Source of the DNA: JAHDHW01 sp965220465
GTDB lineage: Bacteria; Bacteroidota; Bacteroidia; Chitinophagales; Saprospiraceae
Direction: 5' to 3'
Length of the DNA: 64,000 nt
Assembly: GCA_965220465.1 (NCBI GenBank)
Contig: CBDCPZ010000022.1
Span: forward strand, 372,001 to 436,000
Positions 6,728 through 16,149 of this stretch are shown in pieces. The position numbers and the translations under genes are program-made. Each line of letters begins with the position of its first letter. Position 1 is the stretch's first letter. The notes below the pieces were generated by a model. The model did no database searches, was not told the origin of the DNA, and saw only the letters and a program-made list of their open reading frames with translations.

Positions 6728-8029
6728 CTATTTTAATTCATTAAAAAGCAAAGTTTTAAACAATTCAAAATTATTGTTGAGTTTGAAACTAGTTTTTTTC
6801 TTGTAGCGTAAAGAAGAGAGTCTTTCAGGAATGTTAATTTTTTTTTCTATTAATGGTTCGACTTCATTTAAAAATTTTGAAGGATGAGCTGTTTCCATAA
6901 TTATTCCAGTAACATTATAATTAACCTTAATAAATTCTTCAAAAGAAAGATAGCTAATTGCAGTATGTGGATCCAAAATGTAGTTGAATTTTGAATATAT
7001 CCTTTTAATACACTCTCTGGTTTGATTATCATTAAAGCTAAATCCTTCAACATCATTAGTGATATTGTTCCACGTGGAACAATAAATATCTAAAATTCTA
7101 GAAAAATTGGAAGGATTTCCAACATCCATGGCATTAGAAATAGTTGGGATTGATGTTTTTGGAATAAAATTACCAGAATGCAAATAATGAGGAACAATAT
7201 TATTAACATTAGTTGCAGCTAAAAGTTTAAAAATAGGAAGCCCCATTTTTTTTGCAATTAAACCAGCAGTAAGGTTACCAAAATTTCCACTTGGTATTGA
7301 AAAAACAACCGGAAATGAAGTGACTACTTGTTTAAAAGCTTCGAAATAATAGAATGTCTGCGGGATCAACCTAGCAATGTTAATTGAATTAGCAGATGAA
7401 AGTCTAAAAGAATTTCTTAAATCGGTATCTAAAAATGAATGTTTAACTATCTGTTGACAATCATCAAAAGTACCATCAACTTCAACGGCAGTAATGTTGT
7501 TTCCAAGAGTTGTTAATTGCTGTTCTTGTAGATGACTAACTTTTCCAGAAGGGTAGAGAATGACAACTTTTATTCCAGGAGTATTAAAAAAACCAGAGGC
7601 AACTGCTCCTCCAGTATCGCCAGAAGTAGCAACCAATATTATAAGATCATCTTTTTCTTCATGGTTAAAATAACTCATTAATTGAGCCATGAAACGAGCA
7701 CCAAAGTCCTTGAATGCTAAAGAGGGACCATGAAAAAGTTCTAAAATATTTATTCGATCATCAAGTTTAACAATAGGAGCTGGAAATGTAATTGAATTAT
7801 CAATAATTAATTTCAAGTCTTTTTTAGGAATTGATTCACCAATTAAAGCATTAGCAACATTAAAAGAAATCTCTTGAAAAGAATAATGTGCAAGATTTTT
7901 TAAAAAACTTTGGGATAAAACAGGAATGTGTTCTGGCATATAAAGGCCATTATCCATTGGAAGACTATTCAGCACAGCTTCTTTTAAGGATACAAATCTG
8001 GATTTATTATTAGTACTATAAAATCTCAT
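6728..8029 (-). CDS. thrC: threonine synthase
   Basis: A 433-residue PLP enzyme converting O-phospho-L-homoserine to L-threonine, the last step of threonine synthesis. The N-terminal threonine-synthase segment (MRFYSTNNKS, MDNGLYMPEHIP) is present, the PLP lysine is Lys107 in GPSLAFKDFGARF, and the phosphate-binding loop is SGNFGNLTAG. Length and order match the E. coli-type enzyme. It ends the thrA-thrB-thrC run, starting 5 bases after thrB. Unusually, codons around residues 316-321 (CSTWNN) encode a perfect parS palindrome at 7066-7081. Confidence 0.97.
   Translation of the reverse strand: MRFYSTNNKSRFVSLKEAVLNSLPMDNGLYMPEHIPVLSQSFLKNLAHYSFQEISFNVANALIGESIPKKDLKLIIDNSITFPAPIVKLDDRINILELFHGPSLAFKDFGARFMAQLMSYFNHEEKDDLIILVATSGDTGGAVASGFFNTPGIKVVILYPSGKVSHLQEQQLTTLGNNITAVEVDGTFDDCQQIVKHSFLDTDLRNSFRLSSANSINIARLIPQTFYYFEAFKQVVTSFPVVFSIPSGNFGNLTAGLIAKKMGLPIFKLLAATNVNNIVPHYLHSGNFIPKTSIPTISNAMDVGNPSNFSRILDIYCSTWNNITNDVEGFSFNDNQTRECIKRIYSKFNYILDPHTAISYLSFEEFIKVNYNVTGIIMETAHPSKFLNEVEPLIEKKINIPERLSSLRYKKKTSFKLNNNFELFKTLLFNELK
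7066..7081. other. second parS-like palindrome, inside thrC
   Basis: TGTTCCACGTGGAACA is a perfect 16-bp palindrome of the TGTTNCACGTGNAACA class used as parS in several bacteria, including Pseudomonas-type sites. It lies 346 bases from the first parS and within thrC coding sequence, as is common for parS clusters. Confidence 0.75.
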
Positions 8030-8034
8030 AAAAA

Positions 8035-8967
8035 TTAATATAAAATAGCTCCATCTTGATTAATTGGAGAAGTATATAAATCAGAATCAATATTAAAACT
8101 ATTAAGCGTATTCTTCATAGCAAAACCAACTTCCTCAGCAATTAAACTATTACTACACAAAGTAAAAATGGAGGGACCTGCTCCTGAAATACTACAACCC
8201 AAAGCACCAGATTCTAAAGCGGCATTTTTGATATCATAAAAATGAGGTATGAGTTTATATCGTTGGGGCTCTATTATAACATCATTCAATGCCCTTTTTA
8301 TTAAATCAAAATCTGAATTATAAAGACCCACAATTAAGCCGCCAAAATATCCTGTTTGTTGGATATGTTGGTTTAAACTAATGTTTTTTGAAAGGATATT
8401 CCGAGCATCTTTGGTTAGAACTTCTAGATGTGGATGAATAACTGAAGCATGTAATCCTTTTGGAATAGGGAGACGAAGTACATCAAGAGAAGGATTGTCT
8501 CGAATTAAAATCATCCCCCCAAACAAAGAAGGAGCAACATTATCTGCATGAAAAGCACCATCGGCAATTTGTTCACCTAAAACAGCAAAGGGAAGCAACT
8601 CCCTTTTGGACAAAGGACGATGAAGTAATTCATTAATAGCAAAAACAGCTGCGACAGCACTAGCTGCGCTAGAGCCCAACCCACTTCCAAAAGGCATTTT
8701 TTTACGAATCTCAATTTCAATTCCTTTAGTAGGTTCACCAAGATGTTGTAAAAGTTTCAAACCTGCAAAACCAGCAGTATTTTTATTAATATCATAAGGA
8801 AGTTTACCATTATCGCCAGTAATTTTAGAAATTCTAAAACCGGGAGTATCAGAAAACCTCGCGATAATTTCATCACCAGGCTTATTTAAAGCAAACCCTA
8901 AAATGTCAAATCCACATGCAACATTTGCAACAGTGGCAGGAGCAAAAACTTTAACACCCTTATTCAT
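8035..8967 (-). CDS. thrB: homoserine kinase
   Basis: A 310-residue GHMP-family kinase that phosphorylates L-homoserine for threonine synthase. The N-terminus (VFAPATVANVACGFDILGFAL) and the ATP-binding loop PFGSGLGSSAASAVAA are textbook GHMP motifs 1 and 2; motif 3 is GCSISGAGPSIF near the C-terminus. It lies between thrA (12 bases) and thrC (5 bases), so the three enzymes are surely co-transcribed. No oddities. Confidence 0.97.
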   Translation of the reverse strand: MNKGVKVFAPATVANVACGFDILGFALNKPGDEIIARFSDTPGFRISKITGDNGKLPYDINKNTAGFAGLKLLQHLGEPTKGIEIEIRKKMPFGSGLGSSAASAVAAVFAINELLHRPLSKRELLPFAVLGEQIADGAFHADNVAPSLFGGMILIRDNPSLDVLRLPIPKGLHASVIHPHLEVLTKDARNILSKNISLNQHIQQTGYFGGLIVGLYNSDFDLIKRALNDVIIEPQRYKLIPHFYDIKNAALESGALGCSISGAGPSIFTLCSNSLIAEEVGFAMKNTLNSFNIDSDLYTSPINQDGAILY

Positions 8968-8979
8968 AAAAAAATAATA

Positions 8980-11436
8980 TCATGATAAATAATTTCCAAT
9001 AGTAATCAATTCAGCAAATATTCCGGCAGCGGTAACATCAGCACCAGCACCAGGACCTCTAATTACAAGAGGACACTCTTTATAGCGTTCGGTAGTAAAA
9101 ATAATCATGTTATCGCTTCCACTTAATCCATGAAAAGGGTGGTTTATATTTACTGATTGCAGAGATATTGAAGCCAACCCATTATCCAATTGTGCAACAA
9201 CACGTAAAACTTTTCCACTTTTATCAGCAGCTAGCCTAATATTTTCAAAAACATCATCGACTTTTTCAATTTCAGTAAATAAGTCATCAATAGATTCAGC
9301 TAGCTGACAAGACTTAGGGAGGATACTTTCTATTTTGACTTCATCAGCTTCTATGGGATAACCTGCTTCTCTAGTGAGAATAATTAATTTACGACGAACA
9401 TCGATTCCATTTAAATCAATACGAGGATCAGGTTCAGTATATCCAAGATTCATTGCTTTTTTAACAATAGAGCTAAATTTAGTACCCTTTTTAAAAGAGT
9501 TAAAAATATAAGATAATGACCCAGAAAGAACCCCTTCAATTTTAATAATTTGATCGCCACTATTAATAAGGTCTTTCATTGTAGAAATGACAGGTAAACC
9601 AGCTCCAACATTGGTTTCATATAAAAACTGAACACCTCTTTTCTCAGAAATTGTCTTTAATCGCTTGTATTGCAAATAAGAGGAAGAGGTAGCAATTTTA
9701 TTTGGAGTTGAAATAGAAATACTAGAATCAAGAATGGTTTCGTAAAAATCGCTGATATTTTTATCAGCAGTATTATCAATAAAAATAGTATTTGATAAAT
9801 TAAATTCTTTCATTTTTTTAATAAAAACAGGAAGATCAGTTTTTAGAAGAGCATTGTCAAGCTCTTTTTTCCAGTTAACTAAATCCACTCCATTTTCATT
9901 AAACACCATTCTTTTTGAATTGGCAAGACCAATAATTTTAATTTCAAGGGTTCTATTATCTTTCAAGTAAGAGGTTTGCCTTTTAATTTGATTTATTAAG
10001 GTACTCCCAATCAATCCAACACCAATAATAAATAAATGCAATTCTTTGGTGTCAGAAAGGAAAAATGCTTCATGTAGAGCATTTAATGATTTACTTTCGT
10101 CTTCACGTGAAATAACAACTGAGACGTTTAACTCGGATGAACCTTGAGCTATTGCAATACAATTGACACCATTTTTACCAAGAGCTTGAAACAATCGACT
10201 AGCGATTCCGGGCTGATATCTCATATTTTCCCCAATAATGGCAACAACGGATAAATCATCTTCTAATTTAACAGGCTCAATTAAAACAGAGTTTAATTCA
10301 TTTTTAAATTCATTTTTAACTAGTTTTCTTGCAGCTTTTGAAAATTGTGGCTGCACAGCAAAACTAATTGAATGCTCAGAAGAACCTTGAGTAATCAAGA
10401 TTACATTAATTTCAGCTTGGGCAAGGCAATTAAAAAGCCTGGCAGCAATACCTGGAACACCAAAAAGGCCACTTCCTTGCAATGTTAAAAGAGCAATATG
10501 ATTGATAGAGGAAATACCACGTACAGGATGACCATTTTTATCGGATTGATCAGAGATAAATGTGCCAGGTAAATGGGGATTAAATGTGTTCTTTATAAAA
10601 AGTGGAATTTTTTTTAACAATGCCGGCTGTAGGGTAGGAGGGTAAATTACTTTAGCTCCAAAATGAGACATTTCCATTGCTTCTCCATAAGTCATTCTTT
10701 TTATAGGAAAAGCCTTTTTAACCTTTCTAGGATCAGCAGTTAAAACACCATCGACATCGGTCCAAATTTCAATATGTTTGGCATTTAAACCAACAGCAAG
10801 CAATGAAGCGGTATAATCAGAACCACCCCTTCCCAAAGTGGTTGTTAACCCCCCTTTTGAAGATGCAATAAAACCGGTAACAATTTGAATTTCTGGGTTT
10901 TCATTAAAGTACTCCTTTATATTTTTATAAGTAAGATCAAAATTGACTTTTGCGATACCAAAGCTCCGATCTGTTTTAATTATTTTCCTTGAATCAAGAA
11001 ATTTAGCGTTAATTCCACTAAGACCTAAAACTTGTGCGATAATAAAACAAGAATTACGTTCTCCAAAGCTCAGCACAAAATCCATGGTTCGAGGAGAAGC
11101 TTCCCGTACGAGAAAGATTCCATATAAGAGGTTTTTTAAAACCTCATGATTATCAGCTAGTTGTAGCAGGATTCTCTTTTGGTCGGAGGGATTAAATAGC
11201 TTTTTTACACAATCTTTGTGACGGATGCAAAATGAATCAAACAAAACTTTATAATTCTCATCACCAGAAGCAGCTGCATGGCTCATTTCAATCAGTGAAT
11301 CAGTTACACCACCAAAGGCAGAAAAAACTACGGTAAATTTCTCACCTTTGGAATAATAATCTTTTAAAATATCACAAACTCTTTTTATTCTTTCTGGATT
11401 AGCAATAGAAGAACCACCAAATTTCAAAACTTTCAT
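8980..11436 (-). CDS. thrA: bifunctional aspartate kinase/homoserine dehydrogenase
   Basis: An 818-residue fusion catalysing the first and third steps of the threonine branch. The aspartokinase domain (about 1-290) begins MKVLKFGGSSIANPERI and holds GRGGSDYTASLLA and WTDVDGVLTADPR. Two ACT-type regulatory repeats follow (about 310-460; ALLTLQGSGLFG and VAIIGENMRYQPG), implying feedback inhibition by threonine. The dehydrogenase domain (about 470-818) opens with the NAD(P) loop LFIIGVGLIGSTL. I chose the ATG at 11436 because it gives the conserved MKVLKFGGSS start; a start 10 codons upstream adds an unconserved MIYIIFSISL. No leader-peptide attenuator is visible: ybeY lies only 56 bases upstream. 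Confidence 0.96.
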   Translation of the reverse strand: MKVLKFGGSSIANPERIKRVCDILKDYYSKGEKFTVVFSAFGGVTDSLIEMSHAAASGDENYKVLFDSFCIRHKDCVKKLFNPSDQKRILLQLADNHEVLKNLLYGIFLVREASPRTMDFVLSFGERNSCFIIAQVLGLSGINAKFLDSRKIIKTDRSFGIAKVNFDLTYKNIKEYFNENPEIQIVTGFIASSKGGLTTTLGRGGSDYTASLLAVGLNAKHIEIWTDVDGVLTADPRKVKKAFPIKRMTYGEAMEMSHFGAKVIYPPTLQPALLKKIPLFIKNTFNPHLPGTFISDQSDKNGHPVRGISSINHIALLTLQGSGLFGVPGIAARLFNCLAQAEINVILITQGSSEHSISFAVQPQFSKAARKLVKNEFKNELNSVLIEPVKLEDDLSVVAIIGENMRYQPGIASRLFQALGKNGVNCIAIAQGSSELNVSVVISREDESKSLNALHEAFFLSDTKELHLFIIGVGLIGSTLINQIKRQTSYLKDNRTLEIKIIGLANSKRMVFNENGVDLVNWKKELDNALLKTDLPVFIKKMKEFNLSNTIFIDNTADKNISDFYETILDSSISISTPNKIATSSSYLQYKRLKTISEKRGVQFLYETNVGAGLPVISTMKDLINSGDQIIKIEGVLSGSLSYIFNSFKKGTKFSSIVKKAMNLGYTEPDPRIDLNGIDVRRKLIILTREAGYPIEADEVKIESILPKSCQLAESIDDLFTEIEKVDDVFENIRLAADKSGKVLRVVAQLDNGLASISLQSVNINHPFHGLSGSDNMIIFTTERYKECPLVIRGPGAGADVTAAGIFAELITIGNYLS

Positions 11437-11492
11437 TAGCGAGATACTAAATATTATGTAGATCAAAAAAAATTACAAAACCAAATACAAAG

Positions 11493-11966
11493 TTAATTTT
11501 TATCTAATATCATTCCATTTAAAATAACAAGATGCTTGTTTTCATTTATTGTCATAATTTCTTTGTCTTCCTTGGTTTTATCATTAAAATCAAGAAGGTG
11601 AAGCAAACCATGAATCATGACACGATGGAGTTCGTTTTCAAATGAAACATCATGTACGTTAGCATTTTCCTGAACACGATCTATACTTATAAAAACATCG
11701 CCCTCTATTACGACGGTATCAGAATATGAAAATGTTATAACATCGGTAAGCGTGTCATGGTCCAAGTATTTTAAGTTCATTTTATGCAAATAACTGTCAT
11801 TGCAAAATATGAAGTTGACAAAGCCAAGTTTTTTGTTGTTCGAGGAAATCGCAGTTTTAAGCCAAGAGGAAAGGGTATGGGCAGAAGGAAAATCAAAAGC
11901 TACATCTTCAAAATGAAAACTTATGTCATCCTCTTCTTCATAGAATGGGATATCAGAATTACTCAT
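11493..11966 (-). CDS. ybeY: endoribonuclease YbeY (16S rRNA maturation)
   Basis: A 157-residue zinc-dependent endoribonuclease involved in 16S rRNA 3'-end processing and ribosome quality control. The conserved TLTDVITFSY is at 72-81 and the metal motif reads H119-GLL-H123-LLDFN-D129, the H-x3-H-x5-H/D pattern seen in Bacteroidota where the third ligand is often Asp. The glycine normally two residues after the second His (HLxGY/F) is Asp here (HLLDF). It follows the RsbW-like gene by 21 bases and precedes thrA by 56 bases. Confidence 0.93.
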   Translation of the reverse strand: MSNSDIPFYEEEDDISFHFEDVAFDFPSAHTLSSWLKTAISSNNKKLGFVNFIFCNDSYLHKMNLKYLDHDTLTDVITFSYSDTVVIEGDVFISIDRVQENANVHDVSFENELHRVMIHGLLHLLDFNDKTKEDKEIMTINENKHLVILNGMILDKN

Positions 11967-11987
11967 AGATGTAGGATTGGAAAGGAG

Positions 11988-12374
11988 TTAAATTTTAAAA
12001 CAGATTTCTACAGTACTTCCATTGTCATAAAAAACAACATCATCAGAAAGTTGGCGCATCAAAAAAACTCCCCGGCCACCAATTTTTAATAGATTTTCGG
12101 GAGCGGTTGGATCTGGAAGATTGTCAAAATCAAAGCCGCCGCCTTCATCGGAAATAAGAAAAGCCAAAATGTTTTCTTGCTTTTTAAGCCTTACATGTAC
12201 CGTTTTAGTTTTATCATTATCATTTCCATGAATAATAGCATTAGTGACCGCTTCAGTAAGGCTAATTAAAATATTGCCATAGACATCAGGGCTAATCCCA
12301 TATTTGCCTACAATGTGTTCCAGAAAAGATTCTACACGTGCAACATTTTTTGGATCTGAAGCTAATTTGAGCAT
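11988..12374 (-). CDS. RsbW-like ATP-binding protein (HATPase_c, anti-sigma/serine kinase type)
   Basis: A 128-residue stand-alone GHKL ATPase domain. The N box is in LTEAVTNAIIHGN, the G1 box is SDEGGGFDF, and the G2 region is GGRGVFLMRQLSD, the pattern of RsbW/SpoIIAB-type kinases. Such proteins bind and phosphorylate an STAS antagonist and may sequester a sigma factor or other partner. No STAS protein or sigma-B homologue lies next to it; downstream genes are ybeY and thrABC. Bacteroidota lack sigma B, so the partner is unknown. It is the likely first gene of the run that continues into thrC. Confidence 0.85.
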   Translation of the reverse strand: MLKLASDPKNVARVESFLEHIVGKYGISPDVYGNILISLTEAVTNAIIHGNDNDKTKTVHVRLKKQENILAFLISDEGGGFDFDNLPDPTAPENLLKIGGRGVFLMRQLSDDVVFYDNGSTVEICFKI

Positions 12375-12501
12375 ATACTATTTAAAACTTTTGCAATATT
12401 GACACATAAATAAAACAATAAAAAAAGCGATATTATAAAAATTACTTTAAATACGTAATATTTTGAAGGATTGTTCTAAAAATAGTTATGAATAAACTTA
12501 A

Positions 12502-15500
12502 TTAATTGTCTTTTAATGATTTAAAATATTCTTCAACCAAAAATTTGTAATATGGTTTCAAGGAGGGAGAAACTGTTTTGTAAATTTCAATTTCGGCTTC
12601 TCGTTTCTTAATATATTGTTCTAATGAAGGAGGCATATTTCGCTCTTTCAAAGTTGCATTTTCTGCCTTTCGTTTTTGATCATACTCCCTTTCCCTTTCC
12701 GCTTTTTCAGCTTCCAATAGCCTAGTCATAATTTCTTTTTGCCTATTAAGAGTCTCATTTGATAACTTTTTATTGACAAGATCCGTTTCGACTTTATTCA
12801 TTTGATCAATTATATCTTGTAATTCTTTTACTCCCTGACCTTGTTGTTGCTTTTCTTTGGATAACTCACGAAGGGCTTTTCTCAACGCTGCTTGTTTTGC
12901 TGCCATCTCGGCGAATTCTTTACTTGATCCACCCTGGCCTTTTTTGAGGCCTTCTTTCATATTTTGCATTTGTTTATTCAAATCCTGTTGCCCCTGACCA
13001 ATTTGATCCATTGGTTTTTTACCATCGCTTCCCTTCCCGCCAGGTTTTTTACACATTTGAGAGCCAGACATCATTCCTGACATTTGTTGTTGCATTTGTT
13101 CCATAACTTCATTTAGCATCAATGCCAGATCGTTCACATTTTTCATTGTAAACTGTTGGTGTTTGGCCGCAAGAGGAATTTTTCGTTCTTCAAGATGGTC
13201 GATACCTTCCCGCAAATTGCTTCTAACTTCAGTTACTTTTTCTGTAATAAAAGACTCAATTTGGAAAACTCTTTTACTTAAGGCTTGAAGGCTGTCTTCA
13301 ATAAGTTTAAAATCATCTTTTAATTTATACTGATCTTGAACCAACTCAACATAATGCGGGGTATTTATCGTACTTTTAGAAAAAGCATCCATCAAATCTT
13401 CTTGATCAAAAGATAAACCAACAAGGTTTTCCAATAATTGGCGAAGAGATTCCATGTCCTCTTCCATTTGTTCCATCTGACCCGACTGCATCTGCATAGA
13501 CATAGATTGAGCCATATCTTTCATTTTTCCTGCAGCTTTTTTCTGTGCCTTTGAAGCCTTTTTATTTTGTTGTTTTTCTAATTCTTCTTGACTTTCATTA
13601 AGGTCTTTTTCAATATCCTCCATTTGTTCTTCTGGATCGCCAAGATCGTTTGGTCTTTCAAGTTCCTCGTTCTTTTTCTGTAATTCTTTCATGTCCTCCT
13701 GAATCTTATCAAACTTTTCCTTTATCTCCTCTTGTTTCTTTTCCAACTCTTTTTGTTTGCTGTCTTCTTCATTCGGATTTTTATCAGAATCTTCATTCTT
13801 TTCAGTTTCTTCACTAAGTTCTTCTTCTTCTTTTGCAAGCTCTTCCAATTTATCGATTTGCTTTTGCATGTCATTCTCAACTTCCAGTTGTTTGAGCAGT
13901 TCAAGCATTCGATCAAGTTCAAGCTCTAATTCCTCATCATTAAATTCCATTTCCTCCATCATTTCTAAAGCGCCATCCTTTTCTAATTCCTGCATCAATT
14001 CTTCAATTTGTTGCATCAACTCCTTCATTTCATCACTCAAGAGTTCTTCAAAAAGCTCTTGAACCTTTTCTTGCTTTTCTAATAATTCTTCATTGGGTTG
14101 GCTGAACTCTTCCTGGTTTTGTATATTCTCTTCGAAATTCTTTTTCGCATCTTCTATTTTCTGCTCCAACTCTTTTTGCCGCTCAAGTAATTCTTCAAGA
14201 TCCTTTTTTGTCTGCCAATCCATTTCTTTTTCCTGAAGTAATTTTTCGCGAAGCTTTTTTAAATCTTTTTGAATATCTTTTGACTCTTTAATGGATTCTT
14301 CAAGATCTTTTTTAATCTCCTCATTATTTTGAGACTCCATTTCTTCAAACTCTTCAACAGTTGGCTTTTTAAAAGTAGCAATATTTGTTCGAGATGATTT
14401 ATTACCGTTTACAGCATCATTATCAAATACTTCAAAATAATAAATCACTTCATCACCAGGATTCAACTCCAATGATGAAACATCCCAGGTGTAATCGTAT
14501 TGAATCTGTTTTGCTGCAGGTTTTTTAAGTTTAATAGTATTTAACTCTCCTTGCTTACCTTTGACAGTAATAATACGATAATTGAAAGACAAACTTAATA
14601 AGCCGTAATCATCGGCAGCGTCTCCAACAAAATAATGCATTGAATTATCTAAACTATCTGTAAACTTTTCGACTGTAATAGTAGGGTGAATATCAGGAAT
14701 AACAGTAATTGAATAAGCCACTGAGTCAGCATTAGGTAAGTTTTTGTTAGAAACAAAAATTTTATAAGTTTCGTCTTTATGAACACTTTTTTTGTATGTA
14801 AATAGCTCATTATCAAATCGTTCTGCAGGAACGACGCCGTCACTTTGAGAAAAACGAATTGAAATATTATCCGTATTCTGAGCATTGAAAACCCAATCAA
14901 TTTTTGTACCTGCAGGAATTACTAAATCGCCAATATTTGTGATTGATTTATCTGTCCGTTGAGTATAAGCAGGAAAATCAAGTGAAACATCAAAGCCTAA
15001 AATATTGGGTTTTTTCATTACATCAAGGGTAAACTCTTTTGAATTGACACCGCTTGAAAAGACTTTAAAATCTGTATTCTTTTGAACGTTACTAAATTTA
15101 TAAGAAAATTGATTAGCCAGATCCTTTGTTAAGCGGTAATGATAATTATCAATGTCAATAAAAACTTCATCAGGCAATAAATTGCCTTCAATTTTTACTT
15201 TGAGAATGAAATCAGAAAACTGAACAACGGATAATTCGTCCTGATCAACAATAAAATGAAAAGGAGCATCTCGTTCATATTTAGTGTTATTGTTAATCAA
15301 TCGCGAAGTACTATCCTGAATCATACCTGCGAATAACAAAACCAATAGGAGAAGCAAAGGAGGTAATGCATATCTGAGGTATTTCCTGTTTTGGCCAAGG
15401 TTGATTGCAGATGTAAACGGAACAGGGTTTATTTCTTGTGTTTTTTGATTGATACTCGCTAGTAAAAGATTGGTCTGCGAACTATTTTCTGACTGCCTTT

Positions 15501-15858
15501 TCAGTTGAAGAATATTAAGTAATTTATCTTTAACGTTTGTAAAATGTTCTCCAATGATTTGAGCAGCTTGTTCATGAGAGATGACTTTTCCCAAACGAAA
15601 ATAATGGAGCAATGGAGTGAAAACCCACGAAATCAAAGCCAAAGCACTTACTGTAATAAAGGAATAAAAGAATATTTTTCTAACGGTAGTATCAAAATAG
15701 AAAAAGTACTCCAGTGTGTTGAGTAATATGAAGATTGCCAATATTAAAGCAACACTATAAAGTGAACCTTTAATTAGCTGATTGATATAATATTTTCGGG
15801 TAAATCTGTCCAGTTTTTCAATCAATAATTGATAGTTGTCTTTCTCTGCCATTTTCAT
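12502..15858 (-). CDS. DUF4175 family membrane protein with very long Glu/Lys/Gln-rich coiled coil
   Basis: A 1118-residue protein. Hydrophobic helices lie at about 33-50, 62-82 and 161-180. A beta-rich, probably periplasmic region spans about 190-500. About 500-800 is extremely rich in E, K, Q, L and M and should form long coiled coils, followed by a Gly/Gln/Met-rich stretch (QQQMSGMMSG) and a charged helical C-terminus. This layout matches the DUF4175 family of Bacteroidota, which has no assigned function. The start MKMAEKD could be either Met. It stands alone, with 127 bases to the RsbW-like gene downstream. A scaffold or envelope role is a guess. Confidence 0.85.
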   Translation of the reverse strand: MKMAEKDNYQLLIEKLDRFTRKYYINQLIKGSLYSVALILAIFILLNTLEYFFYFDTTVRKIFFYSFITVSALALISWVFTPLLHYFRLGKVISHEQAAQIIGEHFTNVKDKLLNILQLKRQSENSSQTNLLLASINQKTQEINPVPFTSAINLGQNRKYLRYALPPLLLLLVLLFAGMIQDSTSRLINNNTKYERDAPFHFIVDQDELSVVQFSDFILKVKIEGNLLPDEVFIDIDNYHYRLTKDLANQFSYKFSNVQKNTDFKVFSSGVNSKEFTLDVMKKPNILGFDVSLDFPAYTQRTDKSITNIGDLVIPAGTKIDWVFNAQNTDNISIRFSQSDGVVPAERFDNELFTYKKSVHKDETYKIFVSNKNLPNADSVAYSITVIPDIHPTITVEKFTDSLDNSMHYFVGDAADDYGLLSLSFNYRIITVKGKQGELNTIKLKKPAAKQIQYDYTWDVSSLELNPGDEVIYYFEVFDNDAVNGNKSSRTNIATFKKPTVEEFEEMESQNNEEIKKDLEESIKESKDIQKDLKKLREKLLQEKEMDWQTKKDLEELLERQKELEQKIEDAKKNFEENIQNQEEFSQPNEELLEKQEKVQELFEELLSDEMKELMQQIEELMQELEKDGALEMMEEMEFNDEELELELDRMLELLKQLEVENDMQKQIDKLEELAKEEEELSEETEKNEDSDKNPNEEDSKQKELEKKQEEIKEKFDKIQEDMKELQKKNEELERPNDLGDPEEQMEDIEKDLNESQEELEKQQNKKASKAQKKAAGKMKDMAQSMSMQMQSGQMEQMEEDMESLRQLLENLVGLSFDQEDLMDAFSKSTINTPHYVELVQDQYKLKDDFKLIEDSLQALSKRVFQIESFITEKVTEVRSNLREGIDHLEERKIPLAAKHQQFTMKNVNDLALMLNEVMEQMQQQMSGMMSGSQMCKKPGGKGSDGKKPMDQIGQGQQDLNKQMQNMKEGLKKGQGGSSKEFAEMAAKQAALRKALRELSKEKQQQGQGVKELQDIIDQMNKVETDLVNKKLSNETLNRQKEIMTRLLEAEKAEREREYDQKRKAENATLKERNMPPSLEQYIKKREAEIEIYKTVSPSLKPYYKFLVEEYFKSLKDN

Positions 15859-16093
15859 TCAAATTAATAATTATTAAACACCATTTTTTATTAGCAAAAC
15901 CAGTGCATTCTTAAAAAGATTGTAAAAAAGCGGTTTTTAACATAAATAAAAATATAGTTATACGCGTCTACTTTAGTGGAGTTGCTTTAAAAGATTGATA
16001 ATTATGGAGTTGCAGTATAAAACTGCAAACGTAAATTAGGCAATATGGAAGTTAAAATCAAGAGGTCAAGTATTAATTTATTGCTTGCTAAAG

Positions 16094-16128
16094 AAAAACC
16101 AAGTTCGCTATAGACGGACTTGGTTTTT
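16094..16128. terminator. rho-independent terminator, bidirectional form
   Basis: AAAAACCAAGT pairs exactly with ACTTGGTTTTT, and the stem extends inward by three more pairs around a 7-base loop. It has A- and T-runs on both sides, so it can act on either strand; it lies 22 bases past the stop of the M1 peptidase gene. Confidence 0.85.
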
Positions 16129-16149
16129 TAATAAAAAACGGGATTAAAA

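Noticed and set aside
10097..10115. CTTCACGTGAAATA in thrA resembling parS
   Set aside because: Only the CACGTGAA core fits; both flanks deviate and symmetry is lost.
11437..11466. Longer thrA start
   Set aside because: Adds MIYIIFSISL ahead of the invariant MKVLKFGGSS aspartokinase start; no family member begins this way.
13757..14062. Serine-rich 101-codon frame antisense to the DUF4175 coiled coil
   Set aside because: It is the complement of Glu/Lys-rich codons (TTC/TCT runs), so a reading-frame shadow of low-complexity coding sequence.
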